Assembly (NCBI RefSeq): GCF_963675815.1
Contig: NZ_OY776574.1
Coordinates: forward strand, 1,544,001 to 1,608,000
Source of the DNA: an uncultured Desulfuromusa sp.
Lineage (GTDB): Bacteria; Desulfobacterota; Desulfuromonadia; Desulfuromonadales; Geopsychrobacteraceae
Length of the DNA stretch: 64,000 bases
Reading direction: 5' to 3'
Part shown: piece after piece, positions 1 through 8,894 of the stretch
How positions within the stretch are numbered: position 1 is the first letter of the stretch
How the letters are laid out: each line of letters starts with the position of its first letter
Position numbers and translations under genes: made by a program
Notes under the pieces: generated by a model
The model's database searches: none
Told to the model about the DNA's origin: nothing
Seen by the model: only the letters and a program-made list of their open reading frames with translations

Positions 1-631
1 TTGAACCTGCCGGTGCCCCGAGACCTTTAGATAGGCAAAAAGTCAGACTGTCGGCCCCCGCAATAATTTCAGCGGGAGAAACATTAAATGCTGTCGCTGC
101 ATTGAAAATCCGCGCTCCATCAATATGTAATTTCAGTTCTCGCCGGTGAGCCAGATCGGCCACTTGCTGAGTGTATTCAGGGCTGAGTGGAACGGAACCC
201 ACAGTTCCCTGGGTATTCTCAATACTGATCAGTTTCGTCCGGGGGAAATGCTCATTATCTTCACGGATGGCCGCCTCAATTTCATGCAGCAACAAAGTTC
301 CATCATCCTGCACCTGGAGGGTTCGCGGCATAATTCCACCAAGAGCTGCCATTCCCGCTTGTTCATAGAGGACAATATGGGCTTTATCTCCTGCAATGAT
401 TTCACTGCCTCGTGGGGCATGGGTTAATAACGCGACCAGGTTTCCCTGGGTGCCGCTGGTGACAAACAGACCGGCTTCCATGCCAAACATGGCGGCAGCT
501 TCTGCTTCAAGCTGATTAACCGTTGGATCTTCACCATATACGTCATCGCCAACAGGAGCATTTGCCATTGCCGTACGCATTTCAGGGGTGGGATGGGTCA
601 CGGTATCGCTACGTAAATCAATGAAGTCCAT
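1..631 (-). CDS. ltaE: Low-specificity L-threonine aldolase, C-terminus cut by window edge
   Basis: PLP enzyme that cleaves L-threonine or L-allo-threonine to glycine and acetaldehyde. The minus-strand reading frame starts MDFIDLRSDTVTHPTPEMR, the classic N-terminus of the beta-eliminating lyase/threonine aldolase fold. It continues through VGDDVYGEDPTVNQLE, a TSGTQGNL segment that binds PLP phosphate, HIDGARIFNAA with the Asp-Gly-Ala-Arg motif, and SKGLGAPAG, whose Lys should be the PLP-binding lysine. The frame is open to base 1, so about the last third is outside the window. The ATG at 629-631 is preceded on its strand by AAGGAT. Function is a family inference. Confidence 0.9.
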   Translation of the reverse strand, partial: MDFIDLRSDTVTHPTPEMRTAMANAPVGDDVYGEDPTVNQLEAEAAAMFGMEAGLFVTSGTQGNLVALLTHAPRGSEIIAGDKAHIVLYEQAGMAALGGIMPRTLQVQDDGTLLLHEIEAAIREDNEHFPRTKLISIENTQGTVGSVPLSPEYTQQVADLAHRRELKLHIDGARIFNAATAFNVSPAEIIAGADSLTFCLSKGLGAPAGS

Positions 632-894
632 GGGGTATTTATCCTTCTTATGTTTTTGAAATGGGGTCATGAAAGGAGTTTTAAGCTACACAATCATTGT
701 TCCTCAGGGTTAAATATTACATATATCAATCATTTGTTATGTCTCACAAGACTAAAAAGACATTTACTTTTAGACGCGACTTTTGTGTTCTAATTTCTTT
801 GCCTCTTACGTCAAACTTGATATTGAGATACCATGATCTATCAGCATGATTTTACATGTGTTTTAAGAAACCAAATTAACTTCAGGAATAAAAA
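632..894. other. Divergent intergenic region
   Basis: AT-rich spacer between the divergent threonine aldolase and aminotransferase genes. It must hold both promoters. A weak plus-strand candidate is TTGATA near 819 followed 16 bases later by TATCAG. I saw no clear operator or RNA gene here. Confidence 0.3.
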
Positions 895-1758
895 ATGAGT
901 GATGTCTACCTTAACGGTGAATTTATTGACGGCAACCTTGCAAAAATTTCAGTCTTTGATCAGGGTTTTCTCTATGGTGATGGAATATTTGAAAGTTTTC
1001 GCTCTGTTGACAAGAAACTTTACCAATTTTCTAGTCACTACCAGAGGTTGTTGCAGTCAGCAGAAGCTCTTTCTTACCCGGTTGCCTTCACGCAGCAACA
1101 ATTAGAAGATATCCTTCTGGAGCTTTGTGAGAGAAATGGCTGGAATAATGCCTACTACCGGATCACGATCACCCGGGGAAAGGGGCAGATTGGTTTTCAA
1201 CGGGATATGGATAACGACTTGACCTGTCTGATTGTCGGTCGCGAGTTTCTAGGTCTTGATGATCGTTACTATCGGCAGGGGATTGAGGTCAAAGTTGCTC
1301 AAACCCGAAGAAATGCACCCGAAGCTATCAGCCCTAAAATTAAATCTATCAGCAATCTCAATAGTCTTTTAGGAAAGTTGGAAGCAAAGGCAACGGGTGC
1401 TTTTGAGGTTATTATGCTGAACAATAAGGATCATATCTGTGAAGGCTCAGCCTCCAATATTTTTTGGACCCGGGATCAGTGGGTCTTCACTCCTGCCGCT
1501 TCAACAGGATTGCTGGAAGGGGTGACGCGCGCAACGATTATGCGCTTGTGCGAAGAAAAATTGAACCTGCGTGTTATCGCAGGGGAATTCAAACTCCAGG
1601 ATCTACAATTTTCTGATGAAGTTTTTATTACGTCAACGTCCCTGGAAGTGATTCCTGTGGTTAAGGTTGATGGATTTATCATCAATCAGGGGCAGGTCGG
1701 TCCTATTGCCAGACGTTTACGGGAAGAGTTGCATCTGGATATGGGAACAGGGAGTTGA
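895..1758 (+). CDS. PLP-dependent aminotransferase class IV (PabC/IlvE/Dat-like)
   Basis: Fold-type IV PLP enzyme of 287 residues. The class includes aminodeoxychorismate lyase (PabC), branched-chain aminotransferase and D-amino acid transaminase. Visible landmarks are the N-terminal FDQGFLYGDGIFES motif, the likely Schiff-base lysine in PKIKSISNLNSLLGKLEAK (about residue 150), the CEGSASNIFW phosphate-binding segment, and ITSTSLEVIPV near the C-terminus. The length suits PabC or D-AAT (280-290). Substrate cannot be fixed by eye: the IKS..N.LL pattern resembles D-alanine transaminases, while adjacency to a pseudouridine synthase says nothing about pathway. The start is preceded by AGGAA. It is 9 bp upstream of the next gene, so the two are probably co-transcribed. 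Confidence 0.85.
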   Translation: MSDVYLNGEFIDGNLAKISVFDQGFLYGDGIFESFRSVDKKLYQFSSHYQRLLQSAEALSYPVAFTQQQLEDILLELCERNGWNNAYYRITITRGKGQIGFQRDMDNDLTCLIVGREFLGLDDRYYRQGIEVKVAQTRRNAPEAISPKIKSISNLNSLLGKLEAKATGAFEVIMLNNKDHICEGSASNIFWTRDQWVFTPAASTGLLEGVTRATIMRLCEEKLNLRVIAGEFKLQDLQFSDEVFITSTSLEVIPVVKVDGFIINQGQVGPIARRLREELHLDMGTGS

Positions 1759-1767
1759 GGAAAGACA

Positions 1768-2640
1768 ATGCCTGAATTTACTGTCACTGACAAAGATGCC
1801 GGATTAACAGCTGAAAAGTTTTTGCAGGAATCAATTCCTGCGGCACCTGTTGGTTATCTGCGCCAGTTGTTTAAAAAAGGAAAAGTAAAAAGTCGTGGCG
1901 GAAATATTGCTGCCAATGATTGTCTGCCAACGGGTACAAAGATCTCCGTACCTGAAAGTGCACGGATTCTGGAGTTGATGTCTGCACCTCAACGTTCAGC
2001 ACCGAAAATTGATATTCTTTATGAATCACGGGAAATCCTGATCGTGAATAAACCTGCCGGGTTGGCCATTCATAACAGTAAAGGTCATGAGCGCGATAAT
2101 CTCACTACTCGGGTGGCTGAGTTTCTGCTGGATCGCGGGGATAAATTCAGAGCTGCTCCCGTACAACGACTGGACCTTGAAACGTCTGGGCCGGTATTGT
2201 TCGGCAAGGGAAAGAAAAGTTGCTCTGAGCTGGGTAAGCTTTTCATGCAGGGAGAAGTCGTGAAAACCTATCTGGCCCTAGTCCACGGGAAACTGCTGGG
2301 CCGGGGAGATCTGCAGACTGATATTCCAGCCAAAGGGAAATTAAAAACAGCAAGAACCAGCTATCAAACTCTGGTCAGTAATGACAATGCATCATTGTTG
2401 GAACTGCAATTACATACGGGACGCCAGCACCAGATTCGACGCCAGTTTGCTGATGCCGGACATCCTCTTTATGGCGATAGACGCTACAAAGGGCCTTGTT
2501 CCAGACAACTCCAGAGGTTGTTCCTTCATTGCCGCAGCCTGACTTTTGTCGATCCTTTCAGCCGGAAACGGATCACTGTCAATTGTTCTCTGCCAAGAGA
2601 TCTGACTCGTTTCTTGCCTCAGATGGGTATCAATCAATAA
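1768..2640 (+). CDS. RluA-family rRNA/tRNA pseudouridine synthase
   Basis: Isomerises uridine to pseudouridine in structured RNA. The 290-residue protein has an S4-like N-terminal segment (about residues 12-60, YLRQLFKKGKVKSRGG) and the RluA catalytic core. The motif QRLDLETSGPVL (about 133-144) carries the catalytic Asp, in a variant of the usual HRLDxxTSG. ILIVNKPAGLAIH and LHTGRQHQIRRQFA with GHPLYGD are further family signatures. Target RNA (RluC, RluD or a TruC-like site) cannot be told from sequence alone. It follows the aminotransferase by 9 bp with a GAGGAAAGACA leader, suggesting an operon of two. Confidence 0.88.
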   Translation: MPEFTVTDKDAGLTAEKFLQESIPAAPVGYLRQLFKKGKVKSRGGNIAANDCLPTGTKISVPESARILELMSAPQRSAPKIDILYESREILIVNKPAGLAIHNSKGHERDNLTTRVAEFLLDRGDKFRAAPVQRLDLETSGPVLFGKGKKSCSELGKLFMQGEVVKTYLALVHGKLLGRGDLQTDIPAKGKLKTARTSYQTLVSNDNASLLELQLHTGRQHQIRRQFADAGHPLYGDRRYKGPCSRQLQRLFLHCRSLTFVDPFSRKRITVNCSLPRDLTRFLPQMGINQ

Positions 2641-2684
2641 GGGATCGGTGTTTTTCCAATTCAGGTGCTGTTGACATTCAGAGC

Positions 2685-2709
2685 CCTTGTAACGTTGAAC
2701 GTTACAAGG
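2685..2709. terminator. Perfect 11-bp inverted repeat between convergent genes
   Basis: CCTTGTAACGT, a 3-base loop, then ACGTTACAAGG: an uninterrupted 11-bp stem between the ends of the pseudouridine synthase gene and the opposing hypothetical gene. There is no U-tract on either side, so it is at best a rho-assisted bidirectional terminator; a protein-binding palindrome is the alternative. Confidence 0.4.
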
Positions 2710-2744
2710 TTGTGAGCTTTCCGGGAGAACAGCTATGCAGGGCT

Positions 2745-3476
2745 CTAAATTGACATGTCTATCTGTTTATCGGCATACAGAGCATAACTCTGGTCAGGAC
2801 GTTGATAAAGAATGACCCTGCGACCGGCTTCGTCAACTTCACTGATTGCAACGAGAACACTAATGTCCAGTTGCAGCAGGTCTTTGCTTTGACTGGAGTG
2901 TCCTCGCTGTTGAAAATCCAGACGGAGGCGGTTTTTGTCCGTCATAAAACGCCCATTTTGTTCCAGATTGTCAATCATTGGTTCCGTTTTGATTTCTGCG
3001 TGAACTTGCAGGTTTTGAAAGCAGAGGTTGTATTCGGAAAGACCCGCAATGAAAATGGGGAAAAAATTGTTTGCAGCAGATAAACTGTGGCCGGTTCCGA
3101 GATCAGGAGTTGTTGGGAGTTGACGAATTTGACTGAACAGTTTATCGATTTCTTTCAGCGAAATCTTTAATTCCAGAAGCTGCTCAATCAATTCTTTTTC
3201 AGCAATCGCGAAGCCAAGCTCTTGCAATTCATTCTCGGTGGTCAAGTAGTCGACCCGGTTGATTTCAGAAGTCTCTTTAAGCTTATCGATCAAGGTTCGC
3301 ATCGCTATGAACCGGCGTGTTGCCTGGTCATTTTTATCCGCACGCTTCTCTTGCTGCTGCTGCGGATATTCTTCCCGTGGTTGTTGTGGGTCAATTCTGG
3401 GGTATGCAGGAACAGGTTCAACTTCCCGGTATAGCTGGTAGGCATGAACACCACCAACTCGGAGCTTTGTAACCAT
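2745..3476 (-). CDS. Hypothetical protein, Gln/Pro-rich N-terminus and helical middle
   Basis: 243 residues, not recognised. The N-terminus (about residues 20-50) is rich in Pro, Gln, Arg and Glu. A charged helical segment follows (about 55-125, with ELQELGFAIAEKELIEQLLEL), then a more globular C-terminal half with RLRLDFQQRG and LDISVLVAI. No signal peptide or membrane segment is visible. It is divergent from the RelA/SpoT-TPR gene, separated by about 220 bp, so the two may share a control region. The ATG is preceded on its strand by a GGA-containing leader. Codon use looks like its neighbours, so it is probably a real native gene of unknown role. Confidence 0.65.
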   Translation of the reverse strand: MVTKLRVGGVHAYQLYREVEPVPAYPRIDPQQPREEYPQQQQEKRADKNDQATRRFIAMRTLIDKLKETSEINRVDYLTTENELQELGFAIAEKELIEQLLELKISLKEIDKLFSQIRQLPTTPDLGTGHSLSAANNFFPIFIAGLSEYNLCFQNLQVHAEIKTEPMIDNLEQNGRFMTDKNRLRLDFQQRGHSSQSKDLLQLDISVLVAISEVDEAGRRVILYQRPDQSYALYADKQIDMSI

Positions 3477-3700
3477 TTTTCAATCCTTCCATGGATTTTT
3501 TACTATGACATTTGAAGAATCCTTTCTCTTCTTTATCGGTCTCAATTGAGTGAAACTTTAATTTTCCGGATCCGGTGTTGCAAGCTGCGTTGAAAAGTGG
3601 CCGTAACGGGTGTTGACGTGATATATTTACACCCTTTATTCCTGACTCTGAAATCAGAAACCGGAACCGAAGTGAGCTTACAGTGTGGAGAGGGTCATTG

Positions 3701-4942
3701 ATGAAAAAAAGTAAACAGGATCAGTTTCCACTGCCCGATCGGGCTGCAACAGAAAAACTCTATGCAGAGCTACGTCCCAACTATGAATTGATTCTTTATG
3801 ATATTTATCAGCAGTTGCATCAGTTGGCTGAAGAAGAAGGCTTATCGCTGACTCTGAAATATCGGGTCAAGGCTTTTGACAGCTATTGTGAAAAGCTGGT
3901 CAGGCTCAATAAATTGCAAGGGAGTGAGATGCTCCAGATTACAGATCTTCTCGGAGTCAGGATCGTTTGTCCTTTTCTGGAAGAACTTGAAATCATTGAG
4001 CAACTGATAGCACAAAGATTTGAAATATTGGAAATGGAGCATAAAGCAGAGCAGCATTCCTTCCGGGAATTTGGTTATGATTCTGTCCATTTGCTGATCC
4101 GGGCGGACTCTTTGGAATGCGAGGAACAACTCCCCTATAGTTGCGGTGTTTGTGAAATTCAATTACGCACAATTCTTCAAGAAGCCTGGGCAGAGGTCGA
4201 ACATGAACTGGTCTACAAGTCAGACATTGGTATGCCAAATCACTCCATTCGTCGGAAGCTAGCTTCGCTTAATGCTTCTTTGACTTTGTCTGATCTGATT
4301 TTTCAGGAAATCCGGGATCATCAGAAAGAAATCCGTCAGCGTGGTTTGAAATGTCGTCAGGCTGTGGAATCAATGTCTTGTGGTTATCGGAATATTGATA
4401 TTGCCCAGATACCGGATTCTGATGTTTCGGAACCGGAAAAAGAGATCCCCGTCCCCGAGCATCTGACTTCAAAAAAACTGGAAAAACTGATGTTTGGCGC
4501 ATTGGAGGCACATAGTAACAACCAGTTCAGAAAAGCGATCAACCTTTACAGCTCTGCTTTAAAGATCAAACTTGATCCTGCAATTCGGTCTCTGGTTTAT
4601 AACCACCGTGGAATGGCTCTGTTTGCTTTGGCTGAATACAACAAGGGCCTGGAAGATTTCAATAAATCAATTGAGTATAATCCAGAAAATTCCCGTGCCT
4701 GGACAAATCGCGGACTGGCTTATCGGGTGCTGGAGAAATTTGATCAATCACTCGAAAACTACGATCGGGTCATTGATATGCACCCCCAGCAGTATGAAGG
4801 CTACTGGGGGCGAGCACAAACCTGTTTTGAGATGAAACTGTTCAGTCGGGCGCTCAGTGACTGTCATAAAACCATTGAGCGTAAAGCCGATTTTACTCCT
4901 GCCCTGGAATTAGAGAAAGCACTCCGCCGACAGCTTTTTTAA
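3701..4942 (+). CDS. RelA/SpoT-type nucleotide pyrophosphotransferase with C-terminal TPR repeats
   Basis: 413 residues. Residues about 20-190 form a stand-alone RelA/SpoT synthetase domain: RVKAFDS (Arg, Lys and Ser of the ATP site), ITDLLGVRIVC (catalytic Asp), FGYDSVH (the base-stacking Tyr) and CEIQLRTILQEAWAEVEHEL (the Glu-x-Gln-x-Arg-Thr motif) all look intact. There is no HD hydrolase, TGS or ACT domain. After a linker, residues about 265-405 hold TPR-like repeats (NHRGMALFALAEYNKGLEDF, NRGLAYRVLEKFDQSLENYD). The ATG at 3701 with GGAGAGGG before it is preferred over the GTG 18 bases upstream. Likely a (p)ppGpp synthetase controlled by a protein partner; a toxic small-alarmone-synthetase role on tRNA cannot be excluded. 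Confidence 0.8.
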   Translation: MKKSKQDQFPLPDRAATEKLYAELRPNYELILYDIYQQLHQLAEEEGLSLTLKYRVKAFDSYCEKLVRLNKLQGSEMLQITDLLGVRIVCPFLEELEIIEQLIAQRFEILEMEHKAEQHSFREFGYDSVHLLIRADSLECEEQLPYSCGVCEIQLRTILQEAWAEVEHELVYKSDIGMPNHSIRRKLASLNASLTLSDLIFQEIRDHQKEIRQRGLKCRQAVESMSCGYRNIDIAQIPDSDVSEPEKEIPVPEHLTSKKLEKLMFGALEAHSNNQFRKAINLYSSALKIKLDPAIRSLVYNHRGMALFALAEYNKGLEDFNKSIEYNPENSRAWTNRGLAYRVLEKFDQSLENYDRVIDMHPQQYEGYWGRAQTCFEMKLFSRALSDCHKTIERKADFTPALELEKALRRQLF

Positions 4943-4965
4943 GCTGTTTTGCAGTGAAGAAAAGT

Positions 4966-5712
4966 TTATTTGTCCTGTCTATGGATAGCAAACGGCCCCC
5001 ATGCCTGATCGACGGGCATCATTTCAACTGCATTGATATTGACGTGGGCGGGACGATTCACTATCCAGAAAACTGTTTCGGCAATATCCTCAGGGCGTAA
5101 AGCTTCGGCCCCTTGATAGACTTTGGCAGCCTGCTCAGTATCACCCTTAAAACGGACATTCGAAAATTCACTTTCAGCCATTCCCGGAGCAACGTTGGTT
5201 ACGCGCACTTTGCTGCCAATAAGATCAGCGCGTAAATTACGACTGAATTGTTTGACAAATGCCTTGGTTCCTCCATAGACGTTCCCTCCCGGGTATGGCC
5301 AGCTTCCAGCTGTAGAACCGATGTTGACGATATGTCCACTGTTGCGAGTTACCATCTGTGGCAATAGTGCACGAGTACAATACATCAGCCCCTTGATATT
5401 GGTATCAACCATTGTCTCCCAATCGTCAATATTCACTTCCCATGAAGGTTCTAATCCCAATGCCAGACCGGCATTATTCAGCAGGACATCAACTTCGGTC
5501 AGCGCGCCCAGTTTTTCAAAGACCTGTTCGCGGTCACGGACATCGAGGGCCATGATTTGCCGCACGTTCTCACCCAATTGTTGCTGTAGTTGTTCCAATC
5601 GTTCACGCCGCCGACCTGTCAAAATCAACTGCCATCCCTGAGCAGCAAAATACTCGGCACAAGCTTTCCCAAAACCTGATGTCGCGCCGGTAATCAAAAT
5701 TGTTTTTTTCAT
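4966..5712 (-). CDS. SDR-family NADP-dependent 3-hydroxy acid dehydrogenase (YdfG-like)
   Basis: Classical short-chain dehydrogenase, 248 residues. GATSGFGKACAEYFA is the TGxxxGxG cofactor loop and the following GRR favours NADP(H). NNAGLAL, IVNIGSTAGSWPY and YGGTKAFVKQF supply the Asn, Ser, Tyr and Lys of the active site. The overall layout matches E. coli YdfG, which oxidises L-allo-threonine, serine and 3-hydroxy acids. The start has an AAGGAG site. It is convergent with the RelA/SpoT-TPR gene and divergent from the ZIP transporter. The assignment is by family only. Confidence 0.82.
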   Translation of the reverse strand: MKKTILITGATSGFGKACAEYFAAQGWQLILTGRRRERLEQLQQQLGENVRQIMALDVRDREQVFEKLGALTEVDVLLNNAGLALGLEPSWEVNIDDWETMVDTNIKGLMYCTRALLPQMVTRNSGHIVNIGSTAGSWPYPGGNVYGGTKAFVKQFSRNLRADLIGSKVRVTNVAPGMAESEFSNVRFKGDTEQAAKVYQGAEALRPEDIAETVFWIVNRPAHVNINAVEMMPVDQAWGPFAIHRQDK

Positions 5713-5837
5713 AACTTTCTCCTTATTTTTTATTCTATCAAGAGTGGAATTAAAAGTATGATAAGCGAATATTCTATAATTTATGCTATGCTTCGTGCTG
5801 ACTCAAGTAACTTTTACAAAGCACGGAGACTTTTAAC

Positions 5838-6650
5838 ATGATTGATGCCTTTCTATCTTTACATCCGGTTTGGCAAGCATTTTTTGCAACACTTTTTACC
5901 TGGGCGATGACGGCACTGGGTGCCGGAACGGTCTATTTACAGCAAGAACCAAGTCGTAAAACTCTCGATCTCATGCTCGGCTTTGCGGCTGGAGTCATGA
6001 TTGCTGCAAGTTTCTGGTCTTTGCTTGCCCCAGCCCTGGAGATGGCTGAAGGACAACTCCTTCCGGCGTGGCTGGTCGTTGCGTTCGGGTTCCTCTGTGG
6101 TGGCGGTTTCCTGCGTCTGATTGATAAGTTTCTGCCCCACCTCCACCTGAACTTTCCCATGTCGGAAGCTGAGGGAGTGAAAACCAGTTGGCCGCGTAGC
6201 ACATTGATGGTTCTGGCGATTACGATGCACAATATTCCTGAAGGATTGGCTGTTGGAGTTGCTTTTGGAGCTGTGGGTGCCGGTTTCCCGGAAGCATCAA
6301 TGGCTGGCGCCATGGCCTTGGCCATGGGGATTGGAATCCAGAATTTTCCAGAAGGTCTGGCCGTTTCAGTTCCTTTGCGTCGTGATGGCTTTTCCCGTCA
6401 CCGGAGCTTTGTGGTCGGGCAATTTTCGGGCTTTGTTGAAGTTATTGCCGGGGTGCTTGGAGCCGCTCTGGTCCTTCTTGCAAAACCCGTTCTCCCTTTT
6501 TCTCTGGCTTTTGCAGCAGGAGCCATGATTTTTGTTGTTGTGGAAGAGGTTATTCCCGAGTCACAACAGGGAGGAAACACCGATACGGCGACATTTGGGA
6601 CGATGATGGGTTTTACCGTGATGATGATGTTGGATGTTGCGCTGGGATAA
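5838..6650 (+). CDS. ZIP-family divalent metal transporter
   Basis: Inner-membrane metal-ion importer of 270 residues with about eight hydrophobic segments. The ZIP metal-site motifs are present: MHNIPEGLAVGV in TM4 (about residue 132) and NFPEGLAVSVPL in TM5 (about 175), where His, Asn, Pro-Glu-Gly line the transport path. A His-containing loop HLHLN precedes them, and VVEEVIPES is seen near the end. Similar to ZupT/GufA proteins, which move zinc, iron or manganese; the metal cannot be read from the sequence. It appears monocistronic, with CGGAGAC before the ATG. Confidence 0.88.
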   Translation: MIDAFLSLHPVWQAFFATLFTWAMTALGAGTVYLQQEPSRKTLDLMLGFAAGVMIAASFWSLLAPALEMAEGQLLPAWLVVAFGFLCGGGFLRLIDKFLPHLHLNFPMSEAEGVKTSWPRSTLMVLAITMHNIPEGLAVGVAFGAVGAGFPEASMAGAMALAMGIGIQNFPEGLAVSVPLRRDGFSRHRSFVVGQFSGFVEVIAGVLGAALVLLAKPVLPFSLAFAAGAMIFVVVEEVIPESQQGGNTDTATFGTMMGFTVMMMLDVALG

Positions 6651-6674
6651 TAATTGAAGCTTGAAATACTTCCG

Positions 6675-6701
6675 GGGAGCACTTAACGGATTTGTGCTCC
6701 C
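6675..6701. terminator. Inverted repeat between convergent zip and lapA-like genes
   Basis: GGGAGCAC, 11-base loop, GTGCTCCC: an 8-bp GC-rich stem placed between the ends of two convergent genes. There is no long T-run, so it is a possible bidirectional terminator rather than a strong one. Confidence 0.45.
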
Positions 6702-6716
6702 GGTGCCTTCAGCTTT

Positions 6717-7067
6717 TCAGACTTGCTCCTGATCTTTGTCATGATTTTCTTCTGCAGAAACTACTGGTTGTTGCTCTTCCGGTTTTTGTTGTTTCTCCTG
6801 CTGTTTCTTCAGTTTCTCTTCTGTACGCTTTAGCTTTTTCGCTTTTTTCTCTGCTTTTTTCTGGGCATTTTTTTCTTTATTACGTCTGACATAGCTGAGC
6901 AGAAGTCCTAAAATAACACCGATAAGAAGCGATGAGAGCACTAAGAGTGCTTGTGAAATTGCATATTCCCACTTGAGAAAGTGAATCGGTACGAGAGAAC
7001 CGTTTTGGAAGACATAGATAAGGACCGCTATGAGAAGTAACAGCCCCGTTAAAAGTTTTATTTTCAT
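6717..7067 (-). CDS. LapA-domain (DUF1049) inner-membrane protein
   Basis: 116 residues. Two hydrophobic helices (about residues 4-20 and 40-62, with the ISQALLVLSSLLIGVILG signature) are followed by a long Lys/Glu/Gln coiled coil ending in an acidic tail. This is the architecture of the lipopolysaccharide assembly protein A domain. The frame is open further upstream, but the ATG at 7065-7067 has GGAGAG in front and opens at MKIKLL, just before the first helix. It lies downstream of degP past a terminator. Exact role unknown; a link to envelope assembly is a family inference. Confidence 0.78.
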   Translation of the reverse strand: MKIKLLTGLLLLIAVLIYVFQNGSLVPIHFLKWEYAISQALLVLSSLLIGVILGLLLSYVRRNKEKNAQKKAEKKAKKLKRTEEKLKKQQEKQQKPEEQQPVVSAEENHDKDQEQV

Positions 7068-7168
7068 TTCTTCTCTCCGAAACAGAAGTTTTAAAAATTG
7101 CCTTATGCAGATATAAAACAAATCCCAGTTGTTTGCAGTAAAAATAATTCGGCTGAGAGGATTTGGAC

Positions 7169-7197
7169 AAAAAAAAGGGGAACCCTGCCGGTTCCCC
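7169..7197 (-). terminator. Rho-independent terminator downstream of degP
   Basis: On the minus strand, GGGGAACC, five-base loop, GGTTCCCC followed by eight T residues. It is a textbook intrinsic terminator about 80 bp after the degP stop codon. Confidence 0.85.
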
Positions 7198-7237
7198 AAG
7201 ATGAACGTAGGAGGTAACGTCCAAAAACGAGATGAGA

Positions 7238-7267
7238 GCACCTGACGTAGAGCAGTACATCAGGTGC
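7238..7267. repeat. Inverted repeat just after the degP stop
   Basis: GCACCTGA, 14-base spacer, TCAGGTGC, immediately after the degP stop and ahead of the strong terminator at 7169-7197. It may be a 3' mRNA stabilising stem or a weak first terminator. Confidence 0.45.
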
Positions 7268-7276
7268 CCTGATGAG

Positions 7277-8731
7277 CTATTTATCCAATTTTAAAGCCAG
7301 ATAGCGGCTCGCTTCTCCCTGTCGTACCAGAAGAAGTACCGTTGTCTTGTTACTGTTTTTTATTGCTGCTTTGACCTGTTCAGGAGTTATAACTTCGTTG
7401 CGATTGACTTCCTCTATCAAATGACCGCGCCGGATTCCTGCACGCTCAGCGATTGATCCTGATTCTACGGCAGTGACAAGGACTCCATTTGTGTCTTCAT
7501 AACCAAACTGAGCTGCCAGTTCAGGCGTGAGTCTTTGCAGTTTCATCCCTAATTCAGGAAGACTGTCGCTGCTTATAGGATGGCCTTCATCATCGGCTTC
7601 CATGACACCGATCGTTGCTTTTATTTTTTTCTTTTTGCCATCACGCAGGACCTGAAATTCGACTTCAGTGCCCGGGCGGGTCATGGCGATCTGGTTCCGG
7701 AATGTCGCGACTTTGTCAACTTTGCTTCCGTCCAGCTTTAAAATAACATCGCCCTGCTTGAGTCCTGCTTTTGCCGCGGCTGAATTTTCCATCACCTGAG
7801 CGATCAGGATTCCGTCTCGCTGATCTATTTCAAATGATTCCGCCAACTCTTTTGTCAAATCCTGGATAAGAACTCCAAGGCGGCCTCTGGTGACACTTCC
7901 ATGCTCTACCAACTGCTGGTGAATATCTGCAGCCATGTTGATGGGGATGGCAAATCCAATTCCCATGTAACCACCGCTACGGCTGAAGATTGCAGAATTC
8001 ATCCCAACCACTTCACCATCCAGGTTCACCAACGGGCCACCTGAATTTCCGGGATTAATTGCAGCATCAGTTTGAATGAAATTTTCAAAGTCATTCAGGC
8101 CAATACCACTCCGACCTTTTGCGCTGACAATACCGGCTGTCAAAGTATGTGACAGGCCAAAAGGGTTGCCGAAAGCCAGAACCCAATCACCAACTTCCAT
8201 CAGGTCAGAATTGCCCAGGGTTAAAAATGGAAGCTCTTCTTTCGCATCAATCTTGATGAGGGCAACATCAGAAGGTGGATCTGTACCGATAATTTTTGCT
8301 TCAAACTCGCGGCCATCAAGAAGTTGAACTGAAACTTTGTCGGCATCACTGACGACGTGATTATTGGTCATGATGTAACCATCTGCGGAGATTATGAATC
8401 CGGATCCCTGTCCTGATGAGCGACGTTTTGGCATTTGCTCCGGCGATTTATGTTGCGGGATCTGACCAAAAAAGCGGCGTAAAAACTCATCACCAAAGGG
8501 TGAGCCTTCAAAAGGGTTTCCGGTCATACCTTGCTGAGTCACTTCTTTTTCAACTTTAATGAATACAACTGCCGGGGAAACTTTTTTAGCAACGCTGCGG
8601 AAGGCTTTACCTGTTTCACGTAAACTTTCCAACCCCGTGTCCTGGGCAGTTGCGGTTCCAATAAAAAATGATGTACTCAAAAGAAAGGCTGCCAGGGTTA
8701 TTGAGATAATTGAAAATAATCGTTTAGACAT
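7277..8731 (-). CDS. degP: Periplasmic serine protease/chaperone, DegP/HtrA (Do family)
   Basis: Degrades and refolds damaged periplasmic proteins. The 484-residue product has a signal peptide (MSKRLF..., cleavage near TATAQ), a trypsin-like domain with catalytic His near residue 125 (MTNNHVVSD), Asp near 155 (DPPSDVALIK) and Ser near 230 (NPGNSGGPL), and two PDZ domains (about 270-360 and 385-480). The frame is open upstream, but the ATG at 8729-8731 gives the correct signal peptide and has AAGGAG before it. It lies next to a sigma-54 regulator and sensor kinase on the same strand, which could control it, although a gap of about 160 bp separates them. Confidence 0.93.
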   Translation of the reverse strand: MSKRLFSIISITLAAFLLSTSFFIGTATAQDTGLESLRETGKAFRSVAKKVSPAVVFIKVEKEVTQQGMTGNPFEGSPFGDEFLRRFFGQIPQHKSPEQMPKRRSSGQGSGFIISADGYIMTNNHVVSDADKVSVQLLDGREFEAKIIGTDPPSDVALIKIDAKEELPFLTLGNSDLMEVGDWVLAFGNPFGLSHTLTAGIVSAKGRSGIGLNDFENFIQTDAAINPGNSGGPLVNLDGEVVGMNSAIFSRSGGYMGIGFAIPINMAADIHQQLVEHGSVTRGRLGVLIQDLTKELAESFEIDQRDGILIAQVMENSAAAKAGLKQGDVILKLDGSKVDKVATFRNQIAMTRPGTEVEFQVLRDGKKKKIKATIGVMEADDEGHPISSDSLPELGMKLQRLTPELAAQFGYEDTNGVLVTAVESGSIAERAGIRRGHLIEEVNRNEVITPEQVKAAIKNSNKTTVLLLVRQGEASRYLALKLDK

Positions 8732-8894
8732 AAAATAATTTTCTCCTTGAAGATGTAGTGACAAGTTTATCTGCAGGCAACATGCCAAGTATTAACTTTG
8801 AAAAAGCGGGGAGTTAGGGAGATATGAGGCGGGGCATTATGTCCCTGTGGGGCAAATTGCCCCGAATTTCATCTGTTCATCGGGGCTATGGACA

